DNA from: Viola odorata
Lineage: Eukaryota > Streptophyta > Magnoliopsida > Malpighiales > Violaceae
Length of the DNA stretch: 64,000 nt
Assembly: GCA_963691705.1 (NCBI GenBank)
Contig: OY829540.1
Location: 47,404,158 to 47,468,157 of the forward strand
Direction of reading: 5' to 3'
Position 1 is the stretch's first letter; each line of letters begins with the position of its first letter. The position numbers were made by a program, and so were the translations under genes. Shown one piece after another: positions 32,102 through 42,659 of this stretch. The notes under the pieces were generated by a model that saw only the letters and a list, made by a program, of their open reading frames with translations, was not told the origin of the DNA and ran no database searches.

Positions 32102-32305
32102 ATGTGCCTTTCGATCTTGTGCGACCAAGACGAGTGCGAGCTGGGCAGGCAACAAGCTCCAGGTTTTTGCCCCTTCTGCGGTGGGAAAATCCAAGCCATT
32201 GATGTCGAGAGCCGGTGGAGGTTGTGCTTCTTGCCAATCTGCTATAAGATCAAGCGGAAATACGTTTGTAGTTTATGCTCCAGGCGATTGGAATTGTATC
32301 GGTAG
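32102..32305 (+). CDS. Small zinc-ribbon protein, 67 residues
   Basis: A single-exon frame of 67 codons. It has two CxxC pairs, CPFC (residues 23-26) and CSLC (56-59), spaced for one zinc ribbon. Between them lie VESRWRLCFLPICYKIKRKY and, just before, GRQQAPGFCPFCGGK. The pattern LGRQQAPG-CP-CGG ... C-LP-CYK-KRKY-C--C-RRL is shared by small plant proteins of unknown role, often mislabelled in databases as methionyl-tRNA synthetase. I cannot give a biochemical role. I chose the ATG at 32102 over one 39 bases upstream because the family begins MC-hydrophobic. A TATA box, leader and uninterrupted frame support a live gene. It sits alone among MITEs. Confidence 0.8.
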   Translation: MCLSILCDQDECELGRQQAPGFCPFCGGKIQAIDVESRWRLCFLPICYKIKRKYVCSLCSRRLELYR

Positions 32306-33174
32306 TCAATTTTCAAGAAAATTTCTTCTTTTCTTTCTTTTTTTCCCCGTCTCATTCATTTGTTCATCTGGGTTTCTTTTGTTCTGATCTAATTAGAGTG
32401 GAATCTGGGAATTAGAATGTTGGGTCTAATTTTCTGAGTTTAGGGAGGGGTGAGTGTGTAGTTTAGGTTTTGTCGGTAGAAAAATGAATTGCGTATTTTG
32501 TCAGAGTATGACATTGTTGCATCTTCCTTTTATTGTCTTGTTAATTGGATTTGGTGCTGTAAGATTATGTTTTGTAATTGAAAATAAATTGTTTTGGATC
32601 ATTAACTGTTGTTAATTGGATTTGGTGGTAGTCATACATATTATAATACCGCATTTAGTCAAAATATTGTAGTTTTTTTTCTTTTCAAAAAGGGATTTTT
32701 TTGTGTGTTTATCTTTATAATGCTATATTGTTAAATAGATCTAACAATTAATTATCGATTTTATAATTATAATTTGAATAGATATAATGATTATTTACTA
32801 TCTTAAAATTATATTTATTGACTAATTAGTCTAAATGGGAATTGTACACACTCCATTTTTGACATTTTCCACAATATCACTGTTTATCGTCCACTATCTT
32901 ACGTCATTAATCCCACGTGTCCGTTATAAGCTTAGGACGTTCGTAATTATGAACAACGAAGATTTAGCTAATTATTTAAAAATAATTATATTATTAATTA
33001 TCATTATAATAATATAAATTGAGCTCGCGAATTTTGGTTAATTTTATATTATAAAGAGAGATATAAAAATTTAAGTGATTATACATTGTCAAATTTTCGA
33101 CCTTCTATTTATTTTTGTATCATCAATTTAAAGTAAATTTTAGCATCTACATTCTCCTCTCCTTATGATACGGG
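32306..33174. other. 3' flank of the zinc-ribbon gene, AT-rich
   Basis: Probable 3' UTR in the first 300 bases, then AT-rich DNA. No further gene or repeat is recognised. Confidence 0.5.
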
Positions 33175-33618
33175 TAGGGGTGGCAATATGGACAAATGTT
33201 TATATGCCGTCCCGTTCGTCCATATCCATTTAATAAATGAGTTGGGTTAAATTCGTCCAGCTACATATACGGACGGGATAAACCCAACGGATTCCCGTCC
33301 GTCCGTTTATTATTTAATTTTTAAAAAATAATTAATTTCTCAAAAATAATTTTTTTTTTAAAAAAAAAAATTTTTCAAAAAAAGTATTCTTATTTTTCGA
33401 AAAAAGTATTCTTATTTTTCGAAAATAATAATTTTTTAAAATTTAATTCCTTAAAAAAAATTATTATTGGACGGGAACCCGTCCCGTCCGTCCAAATTTA
33501 AATGGACGGGTTTTGTCCGTCCGTTTATTAAATGGACTTGGACAAGTCCGTCCAGTTTACTTATTGGACAAATGGGGCTGGTGCATGGAAATCCGTTCGT
33601 CCCATATTGTCACCCCTA
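33175..33618. mobile_element. hAT-type MITE with perfect 8-bp target duplication
   Basis: The 17-base ends TAGGGGTGGCAATATGG (33175) and CCATATTGTCACCCCTA (ending 33618) differ at one position. They are flanked by GATACGGG at 33167-33174 and 33619-33626. Subterminal CGTCCGTCC-type repeats lie on both sides and the centre is an A/T-rich palindrome-like stretch. 444 bp, no coding sequence. Fragments of a relative lie at 24045-24260. Confidence 0.95.
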
Positions 33619-33726
33619 GATACGGGGGACGACAAAATTATAAGAAATCGCTCATTTATATTTATTTTTTCACTTCGGACAAAATAACATAGTCCGAAAA
33701 AGAAAACGATATATAATAACTATAGG

Positions 33727-34490
33727 TTAGGGATGAGCAGTTTTATTTATGGTAACCGTTTATAAATAATGAAATTGTAATTTTGGATATGTAATTAATC
33801 GCCTTAAAAGATTAAGTTGTAGTTTAACACCTTAATTAATAATCGCTTATTAACCGCTTAATATTTATATATATCTTATACTTTTATATATTTATAAATA
33901 TACTTAATAAAATAATAATTATAATACTCCCTCTGTTTTCAATTAATTGTCACTATCCTACGGATTCTTACTGTTCATAATACTTGTCATTTTATTTTTT
34001 CCGAAACATATATTTTGTGCAAATGATAATTTTTTTTATGCATCAACCCAATTTGATGATGGTGTGGTAATTTGAGTGGAAATTAGGAGTAAAAATCAAA
34101 TAATGTGGAATAAAATAAGATCAAATATCATTGTCTTAAGAATTTTTACTACTTCAAAACGTCGTTTAATTGGAAACGGAGGGAGTAATAGATAGTACAT
34201 AAAATTTATATCCAATTAAATTATGTAATTATGTGTAATCCCATTAATACTAAAATAATTAGTATGATTAGATTTTTCTTAACATAGCTTTTATTTCAAT
34301 TTTACTTGTCACATTAGTTTCACATTTGAACTACTAATGGATTGATTAATCGTTAATCGCGAATAGTTCGCGAAGAGTTTATGAATTTAAGATATTATAA
34401 CTTTTATGGTTGCGATAAAATTATTATTTTGAGAGAAATTAAGTGATTAATATGTAATTTTCACGGTTAACCATACCACACCCAAAATTT
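33727..34490. mobile_element. Possible decayed hAT MITE split by a Stowaway
   Basis: The left end (TTAGGGATGAGCAG then TATGGTAACCG) and the right end (read inward TTTTGGGTGTGG then TATGGTTAACCG) look like related termini around the Stowaway element at 33927-34185. Target duplications are not found, so the edges are approximate. Confidence 0.35.
33927..34185. mobile_element. Stowaway-like MITE
   Basis: CTCCCTCTGTTTTCAATTAA at the left, and its near complement ending ACGGAGGGAG at 34185, are flanked by TA at 33925-33926 and 34186-34187. 259 bp, non-coding. TA duplications and CTCCCTCCGTT ends are standard for Stowaway, which relies on mariner-like transposases. Confidence 0.88.
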
Positions 34491-35069
34491 TACTCATAGA
34501 ACAAATGACATACGGGTGTATATGTATATATAATTTTTATTGTATTTTTATAGGCATTTCTAATTTTCTATTGCTTTGATCGTCCAATACTTTCATATTA
34601 GCTAGAGACACTCACTGTGTAAACTTAACTATAAATTATTTTTTTCACTTGAAGTTTTTACAAGTCTGTGACCATGTTTCTTTATTTTCTTAATCTTAAA
34701 ATTAGTTTTGCCTGAAATTAACTTATTTTCTTGAAAATTAAATAATTGGATTTTTAACTCATGTTTAGCTTTTTATTAATGACGGATTTGTAATAATATA
34801 TTGACATATTTATTTGATAAAAAATATTAATTATTTATAATAAATAATTAGCATTTATGAATAAATTGTAGCTTATATTTTTTGTTACTTCACTCGTTTT
34901 ATGTATTAAAAATTACTGTTGTGCGAGTGATGTTTTCTTAGTGTCTAAATCAATTATGGGCTAGGACTAAGTCATCAACAATCTGGATTCATGGATAATA
35001 TTACTCTCACTTTATTATAAATAATTTATACTATTTTTAAAATTAACTATTATTACTCTCACTTATTAG
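34191..35069. other. AT-rich intergenic DNA
   Basis: Apart from the possible right half of the decayed hAT (to 34490), nothing is recognisable here. Confidence 0.5.
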
Positions 35070-36020
35070 CAAGGTTTTGAAACATTCGGTCGGGTCAACC
35101 CAATTACCCGGTGACTGGGTAAATTTTCAGATGGGTTTTGAAGTAAAGCTCTATTTTAGAAAACTCTACTCAGACTTAATGATTCGGGTCAAAATTTAGA
35201 GGCTCGGCCAACCCGGGCACGGGTTGAAGGGTCACACAAGTTTGATGAAATGAGTTTTTTTTTATAAAAAAAGAATTGAAACGATGTTGTTTTTTAAAGA
35301 ACATAATTAAGGTTTTTTTTTTTTTTTGGTTACAGATAGTCCCTTAACGCCTCACTCTCATTCTAATCTCCATGCTCTTCTGCCTCCTCTTTCTCATCAT
35401 CATCATCATCTTCATCATCATCCTTTTCAATTTTCATAATTAACTATTAGAATAAAAACTTTAATTAATTTGCTATTTAGTATTTAAACAGAATTTAGTA
35501 GTTTTTGTTCTTGATATTTTAATTTTTTTTTCTTTTTTGTTCAAAAAGGATAATATCTTAATATGGTAAAAATAACTTGTTTTATTATTTGATTGTATGA
35601 TTAAATATTTACTTTATTACACTTTTTTTATGCCAAAATATGCGGTACATGGAGAACATGGATAATTCTCAAGCCTTGTGGGGTATGAGTTATACACCAA
35701 TAGTGTTTCAAGATTATGATTATTATTATTGAATTATTGAACATTAATACGATTTGTATTTTTTTTAATTATAAAAGGACGGGTTGAATTTAAATATTAA
35801 TTAACTATTTGGAATGTAATTTTGAATTTGTGTTATATTTTATTTTATATTTATGAGATTTTAAAATTTTTAACTTTTAGATTTTTTATTTTATTTTAGT
35901 ATTTTCATATAGATTTACAAATTTTGGGTTATATTTGACTGTTGTTCACTCCCGATTGACTTGACCCCTAATTCCTACCCTTATCCGAGTTGATATCGGA
36001 ATCCGAGAATGAAAACCTTA
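35070..36020. mobile_element. hAT-type non-autonomous element with perfect 8-bp target duplication
   Basis: It begins CAAGGTTTTGAAAC and, read inward from the right, TAAGGTTTTCATTC. It is flanked by CTTATTAG at 35062-35069 and 36021-36028. GGGTCAACCC and CCCGG words cluster near the ends. The 951-bp interior is AT-rich with a short ATC-repeat at 35395-35430 and no transposase. Confidence 0.9.
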
Positions 36021-36974
36021 CTTATTAGGACTACTATTTTAATAGACAATAAGACAATAAATGATGTGATGTACAAGTTTTTCGATGATCCGCTCTATCT
36101 TTTTACGTGTGACGTTGTGAGCCTCGCCTAGTGTCCTTATCCAACCAAAATGCACAATAGATTTTAAAATTTGGAATTCAAGGTTTTTTTTTTGGTGAGA
36201 AATAATTCGAGTGAGGTCGCGGAGGAAACTAGACGGGTCATCGTCCCATCCCCTTGGCGACCTCATCGGGATCAAGAAACACTATTCGTGAAAGCACAAC
36301 GAGAAAAAGTGGAAGTGCAAGAAATTCGATTTATTATTTTATTAGTCTCACATGTGGGTTCACTTAATCGTCGTTTATCCTCCTATTTTTATGTTTTTAT
36401 GGTTTAACAGTTGGTGTGAATTGAATAGACGAATTAAACATTGGGTGCCAAATTAAACAAAATCAAACGTTAAGATCCCAAAAAAATAAAAAAATAAACA
36501 TTAGATGGACACTTAGCGATGCCTTAAGCGGACAAAATTTATAAAAACCATTAGACTAGGAGTAAATAATATCTAAAATAGTACTTCCTTCGGTCTCCAT
36601 TAAATGACGTTTGGAGACCGGACACAGGGATTAAGGCAACGATAGGTTGCCCTGTTTTATGATCAGTGTGCTCCTCTATCCTTGACTTATTTACCATTCT
36701 GTATGTACCGGACCGTCCCTGTTCTTTTAATTGTTTCTTGAATCGGGTCCATTACTATTTTGATTTTTCCTTTTGCCCCCGATTTTTATCCAAAACTTGA
36801 AGCTGCAACTTTGTTTTCATTTTCATTTTTCGCCAATTATTTGGGAGAGAGTTTGAATTTTAGACGCTCAAAATTTCAGTTCTCTCCAAAGAGTTTCTCC
36901 AATTAACTCCAAAATTCCCCAAGGCACAGTCTTCCAAACGTGAGATCTGTGGAGCTTTATTTGCATTAAAAGCA

Positions 36975-38554
36975 ATGAAGGACATTGAATTTGATCCTTT
37001 CAATGTTGTTTATAATAACCTATCAATTCCCTTAAACCCTGGCATTGTCAGAGACAAAAAGCTTTACCCAGATGAAGAAGGGAGTGAATACAATCCATCT
37101 TCTGATGGCGTGGCTGCAGAACAACCCACAGACTCATCCGAAGGAGCTGATGTTTCGCAAGAAATACCAGACATAAATATAGACCCAGAACCCGAAATTG
37201 ATGGTCAAGGTTATCTCTTTTATTTTTCTAAAATTTTATTGAAGCTCGATGTTGTTTACTTTCCTTGTTCTTATGATGTTGTGTTGTGTTATCGATAGGT
37301 CCAAAACCGAGCATAAGAGAGCTTAGTAATGAGGACAAACTCTTAGCCTATGAAATACTCCTTCAGAAGAGTGTAGATGGAAAGCTGAAGAAAATGACAA
37401 CCCAAGAAATGGAAAACTTGTTTAATGTAAAAATTCGATCAGTACAATGACTGTGAAAAAGGAGAAAAGACCGAAAATCACAATATTTCTCTAAACAGAG
37501 TGAAAAATTGTGGTAGAAAAAGGGTTCAATTTTATTTATAGAGGATTAGAGAGATTCCTCTTAGGAGAAGATCAACTATGAGTTCTCTTGCTTGTGGTTT
37601 AGGTGTTTCAAAAAGCTTTCTCATTTCGAAATTAAAAAGTGGAGAATTGAGGTGCTATAGTAATTATATCAAGCCATTACTGACAGGGGAAAAATGTTTG
37701 CAAAGGATAGGACATTGTTTGTCAATGCTCGGTCCAGGCGCACCTCCAGTAGCCCCTGCCTTCTATGAGATGAAAAATGTGGTCCACGTCGACGAGAAAT
37801 GGTTCCAGATGTTCAAGAAGATCCAGATATACTACCTTATACCAGATGAAGATGAACTTGCAAAAGCTCTAACTTTATCCCTAAAATTATATTTCTGGCC
37901 GTTGTTGCTAGGCCAAGGTATGACCCTGATGGAAATTTTACTTTTGATGGTAGGATAGGTGTATTTCCATTGCTTTCTGAGGTTGGTGCAATTAGGTATG
38001 GTGCAAATAGGGTAGCTGGAATTTTAGAATTGAAGTCAATTCCTAAATAGATAGGAAAGTTATTAGGCAATTCATGATTGATTCTATTTTACCTGCCATA
38101 AAATAGAAACGGCCTAGGGATAACATTATGAATCCAATTATCATCCAACACACATCCATGAGAATGATATTGATTTTTGTGATGCAGTTGAGCATGTAGG
38201 ATTGGATATTAGATTACTGTGTCAGCCTCTTATTTTTCCTGATTTAAATGTGCTTGATCTTGGGTTTTTTTTAGAGCCATTTACTCATTGAAAGATAAAG
38301 AGTGTGCAAAGAATGTAAGTTATTTGGTGGAAGCTGTTAAGAAGTCTTTCTTTGAGTTCTTTCATAAAAAAGCAAACAACATTTTTCTAACTCTTCAGTC
38401 TTGCATGATAGAAACCCTAAAAAATTTGGGTTCCAATAGTTACAGAATTCCTCATATGAAAAAGACACATTTAGATAGGATTGGGTTATTACCATCTACT
38501 ATGTCATATGATCCATCAGTCATTGTAACAATTGTTGCTCATCTTCCTCAATAA
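36975..38554 (+). pseudogene. Mariner-like transposase, broken
   Basis: Exon 1 (36975-37209, MKDIEFDPFNVVYNN...) joins across a short intron (37210-37298) to a helix-turn-helix part (RELSNEDKLLAYEILLQKS). In-frame stops follow at about 37450-37540. The second DNA-binding helix reads RRSTMSSLACGLGVSKS. The catalytic core shows VVHVDEKWF (first Asp, 37791) and PDLNVLDLGFF (third Asp, 38241). The block with the second Asp (QQDNA) is deleted near 38140. The C-terminus (SLKDKECAKN... to VAHLPQ) is well kept. Plant MLEs use a D,D39D triad, and loss of the second Asp plus several stops makes this inactive. Confidence 0.9.
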
Positions 38555-39389
38555 CCATGTAAGTCATTTCATACTTGTGATTGTAATTATTTTCATTAAA
38601 CCTAGTTTGTGTAGGCATGTTTTGTTCACATTACTTTTACTTCTGTGTTCCAGGTAACGTGGTAGAGTTGATGATGTCTTCTTAGTGCACATTGGGAGTT
38701 TGATTGGAAGACCATGATGGAATCATTAATTTTTTGGGCATAGATGATTTATTGTATTGTTAGGACAATCTATATTTTATAGTCAATGGGTGAATTGTGA
38801 TCATTTTGGGTAAATATTGTTGGTAGAGCAACCTCTGTTTGCTGCTGTGTGCACATGCGATAGTTGGAACTTCAAACAGAGTATGCTCTGCTTTGTAGAT
38901 ATGACATATTTTGTGCAGAGAATATGAAAAAGAGAGGAGTGTGCAAATGTTTCTAAGATATGGTAGATTTTGGCTCAACTTTTGCTATATTATCATGTTG
39001 AAATTCATGTTTGTTTTGCTTATGCATTTAATAGAGTACCAATTTATTTTCACAAGATTTTTTTCACATGCATCTTTGACTAGAGTGGTTGTGTGTGTAG
39101 TCATTCTTCTGTTTTGTGTAGTCATTCTACTATTTTGTGTAGTTATGCATGGCTATAGAGTATTCTTCTCTTGGTATCACCAAGCTTTCTCTTCTTTACA
39201 TGTAGTAGGCACAACTAGTAGGAATCTTGTAAAAAATTGGAATCCTTGCCACTCAATCGACCAATAAGACTCCTAAGCGATTCTAATTCCGTCAGCCTTT
39301 TTATCTTCCCAATTTTGAATAGTTTGAAACTTATCGTGTTACCAAAATTAGTCTAGGTTCAAGGCACATCGATGCCTCTTCAATGCACT

Positions 39390-39399
39390 ATATATATTT
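39390..39399 (+). promoter_or_regulatory. TATA-like box before the 118-residue frame
   Basis: TATATATATT about 140 bases upstream of the start at 39540. It is followed by a CT-rich leader and a TTCTTGCAG acceptor-like site just before the start codon. It could serve a promoter inside the mariner-like element. Confidence 0.4.
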
Positions 39400-39539
39400 A
39401 CTATTCTCACCGCTCTCCTTAACCCTAATCTTCATTCTGCTCATCTTTCTCTTCTCTGATAATCTTTATCTCCTCTACTCCTTTATCTCTCCTCACTTTC
39501 TTGTGTGCTTGTTTCATTTTTTCTTGCAGCTTTTTAACC

Positions 39540-39896
39540 ATGAATCTGGAAGACAAAAGAGCACTCCTGCACTCAGTGGGAGTAGTCAGTGGCCACCTTC
39601 AAGATGGCATTGTTCAGTTTGAGCATAAAGTGTTGCAAACAAACAACGACATCAGTCGTCTAGATGAAATCGTTGATGATCTGAAGCAAAGGAAGGATGA
39701 TGTCATCGCTGATGATGATGAAGCCTTCGAGAGTGTTGAATCCTTGTTTGAGTGCATCCTGCACCTCATTGTTGCAATTGCTCGTATGAACCAGAAGAGA
39801 GATGTGCATCAGATGATAGTGAGAAATGTAAGGGACGTTGTTACTAAGCTGAATAGGTTTTTCAATGCCTTGCCTGGGATTCCCACCGATGATTAG
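39540..39896 (+). CDS. Unknown 118-residue helical protein inside the MLE
   Basis: An uninterrupted frame, MNLEDKRALLHSVGVVSGHL to NALPGIPTDD. The composition suggests a mostly helical, possibly coiled-coil protein: heptad-like Leu/Ile/Val in residues 20-55, an acidic patch (DDDEAF) near 58-66, then an amphipathic LFECILHLIVAIAR segment. I recognise no family, signal peptide or transmembrane segment. The upstream TATA, CT-rich leader and splice-acceptor-like site suggest an expressed gene, and an earlier in-frame ATG at 39501 falls in the leader. The intact frame contrasts with the broken transposase beside it. It may be a captured host exon or an accessory protein of the element; neither can be shown from sequence alone. 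Confidence 0.5.
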   Translation: MNLEDKRALLHSVGVVSGHLQDGIVQFEHKVLQTNNDISRLDEIVDDLKQRKDDVIADDDEAFESVESLFECILHLIVAIARMNQKRDVHQMIVRNVRDVVTKLNRFFNALPGIPTDD

Positions 39897-40844
39897 ATTT
39901 CCTTATGTGTGTTTGTAGTAGGTTGGGACTTTGTCTCTCCCTAGTTTATGCCTTCCCCTGCTCATTGTGAACTTCTTATTTTTTATGTTTTCAGTTGTTA
40001 AGTTTAATGAATGGTGGCTTGGTTTTATGGTAAAGTTATGTTTATGCATTTTGTTGTCTATTTCATAGTTTTGGTTTGAATATGGATGGCATGACTATTC
40101 TTATCTTGAGACTATTTTTATCAACATCCACCACTGTTGAAGAACTAATAGAAAAATAGTAGGATTTGAACGAAATAAGAAAACACCCTAATAGTAGAAC
40201 CAATCACCACAACTTAGAGTTTCCATTCATCAAATATTTCCTAATTATAGGACTTGATTGTAGTTACATTTTTTAATTGTTCTATATATTGCATGTTCAG
40301 ACCATTAATGTAAGAATTAAAAAGGCAAGTTATTTGCTCTCCCTTATTCTTCCACTCTTACTGATTTTGCTATCTACACAAATTTATACACCTCTGATTT
40401 CATCAGTACTTGGGTGGTAATTTAGTGGGAAATAAGATCAATCAAAACCAAGGTAGTTATTAGGAAATAGGATAAATCTAAGCAAGGCCAACAACATACA
40501 AAAATGAACATTGCAACAGAATTGGCTACATAAAAAAGTTTGACTACTGGATCTTCAATGGACAAGGCCAACAACATGAACATCAAACAGAGAGGAAATC
40601 TTAAAACAAGTTTCATTTGTGAATCTTCAATTGACATTATGTACATGTTCCAAAATAATGTCCCTCTACTGAGGAAACCCATTACATAATTGGGTACATA
40701 TAAAAAATAAATAACAGGGTCCTAACTGAGGAGGCATAAACATTTAAAAGGGGGATGCACATCCATATCATACAATTCCCTCCCTAAATTGGCCAGCATA
40801 ATTCTTCAACAGCATACAAAAATCAAGACAGTCCTAGGGATTGA

Positions 40845-41234
40845 TCAATAGAAGCCTGGTAGCAGCAACCGCAACATTTCAATGAAAGACTTTTCTCGCT
40901 CTGGATCATCAAATTTGAACATACCTCTTATTGGCAACTTATTCAGGTCAAAGTATTTGGCTCTCATGCTAGCCGTTGCCAACCGCTTCTCTTCACCACA
41001 AGGTTCGGTAAGGTCAGAATTATTAATGACAACAGCAACAACATGAGCATCATCCTTTAAGGTCACCGTCATCCTTCGGCCTAGACATGGAAGCACTACA
41101 TTTGTACTTGAAATTGTCTTCTCATCATCATATGTATCCAGTACCGTCATATCAATGTCCTCACCGGAGACCTCAACCGTTGCATCCTCCGCCTCTTCCC
41201 CAATTCCAATTGAATCATTGACTACCATATTCAT
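40845..41234 (-). CDS. Unknown acidic 129-residue protein inside the MLE
   Basis: A frame on the minus strand reading inward from the right end of the element. The N-terminal half is acidic and Ser/Thr-rich (EEAEDATVEVSGEDIDMTVLD). The C-terminal half has a compact pattern, VVLPCLGRRMTVTLKDDAH then FDLNKLPIRGMFKF, ending LLLPGFY. The frame is also open for about 20 codons upstream of the first ATG (IDYWDDSQFDSFGAFDDS) to a TAG, so the true start may have been lost or lie in another exon. I recognise no family. It is convergent with the 118-residue frame, and the right terminal repeat, about 430 bases upstream, could hold its promoter. Confidence 0.45.
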   Translation of the reverse strand: MNMVVNDSIGIGEEAEDATVEVSGEDIDMTVLDTYDDEKTISSTNVVLPCLGRRMTVTLKDDAHVVAVVINNSDLTEPCGEEKRLATASMRAKYFDLNKLPIRGMFKFDDPEREKSFIEMLRLLLPGFY

Positions 41235-41667
41235 GGAATCGTCAAATGCACCGAAGCTATCGAATTGAGAATCGTCCCAGTAGTCAATGCTCTCTATCTT
41301 CTAATTGGCAATCGTTGAAACCCTAGATTTATTTCGATTGGAAGAAATTTATTTTGTTGGGAAGGAGTAGAAAATGGATGGGGAAGATGACAACTACCTG
41401 CTAGAGATTAAACATATTGTCATTTCGATTATCTATTTCCCACCCAAGTAATTTCAAATTTCCCTCTCAAAACCCCTAAAATTTCAAATCGAAAGCTAGA
41501 AGGTAAAGAAATGGCAGAGAAAGAGAGATAGAGAGGCTTGGTTTTGAGATCGACAAGGGTAATACGATCAAACATAGCAGATAAGCGCCTTCAGATGGTG
41601 AGGACGTCATTTGTTTTGGACCAAGCAAATAGACCCAAAACGTCAATTTTTCAAAACCGAAGGAGTA

Positions 41668-42659
41668 TAAAACTAGAGGGTGTGGGCCCATGTAGTGTAC
41701 TGCAGCAGCCCAAAAGAAGTGGGGCCCTACAGGATAAAATTGGATTTTTTTTCTATTGTTATAATCTATTCTATAATACTCACTTTAACTATATTTTTAT
41801 TATCTTATTTTTTGAAACATATTGATTGATACTAATAATTCTATATGTATTGTAATCTCCTTACTCACCAAGCAATCTATTTTACTCTTCACACCAAAGT
41901 AGACTTAAACAAAATTAAATACTATGTTTGTACTTAGTTGCAATTTTTTTGTCTTATTTACTTTGCTACAGTGAAATTAGGACAAAAAATTGTGGTTTTT
42001 CTTTTGAACAAGACAACATATTTTTTTTAATGTATTGTACTCTAGTTACTCGGCAATGGAGTCCACTTTTACCTTTATTATTAAAGTAAACTTAAAAAAA
42101 ATTACATGTTATTTTTTATGACCGCAATTTCTCATTATGTGTAGACCATTTGTTTTCTTTTTTTAACCTATTTTTTTACATCACCTTTCTTTTGTAAGAT
42201 TTATAGTTTGGATTGAGTTAAGAGAGACACCATAGGACTGAATATAAAACAGTGCAAAAAAAAAAAAAAACTGAAAACGATAGCAAGTGGTGCTTTTAAA
42301 ATATGAATCCTAGTACATAACTTGAAGGATCCATTCTACCAGATTTCATTAATGGTTAGATTAGACATTAAAATAAAAATTAAGTATAGATTTTAAAATA
42401 TGAATCCTAGTACATACTTGAATTTATTAATTCAACGGCCTAGATTCTCTCCTCAAAATATCTACTAGTACTAGATTTTAATAAATAAGTAATTTTTTTA
42501 CGCTTATTTAGAAGTAGCAATACTAAAATGTTGTCCAAAAGTAAATATATAATTTCCCGACAACAATGTCTTTTGCCTAATAATTAATAATTAATAATTA
42601 AATAGAACTACATGATTAGTATGGTGTCATGTGACAGTATTATGAAAATCTTCATTAAT
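41668..42659. other. AT-rich intergenic DNA
   Basis: No gene is seen. The phrase AAAATATGAATCCTAGTACAT occurs twice (42297 and 42391), a short direct duplication of about 90 bases spacing. Confidence 0.5.

Larger units (their letters stand above)
36584..41665. mobile_element. Mariner-like element (MLE), about 5.1 kb, with TA target duplication
   Basis: The left end CTTCCTTCGGTCTCC followed by AATGACGTTTGG (36584-36615) mirrors the right end, read inward CTCCTTCGGTTTTG then TTGACGTTTTGG (41665 leftward). TA flanks both (36582-36583, 41666-41667). A plant mariner-type transposase pseudogene reads inward from the left end. Two further open frames (39540-39896 on plus, 40845-41234 on minus) lie to the right. 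Plant MLEs usually carry the transposase alone, so 2.5 kb of extra sequence with two frames is unusual. The element is disabled by transposase stops but may serve as a substrate for relatives. Confidence 0.85.

Noticed and set aside
36105..36407. Protein frames at 36039-36407 on both strands
   Set aside because: Overlapping frames on both strands, no family resemblance and no promoter or splice signals.
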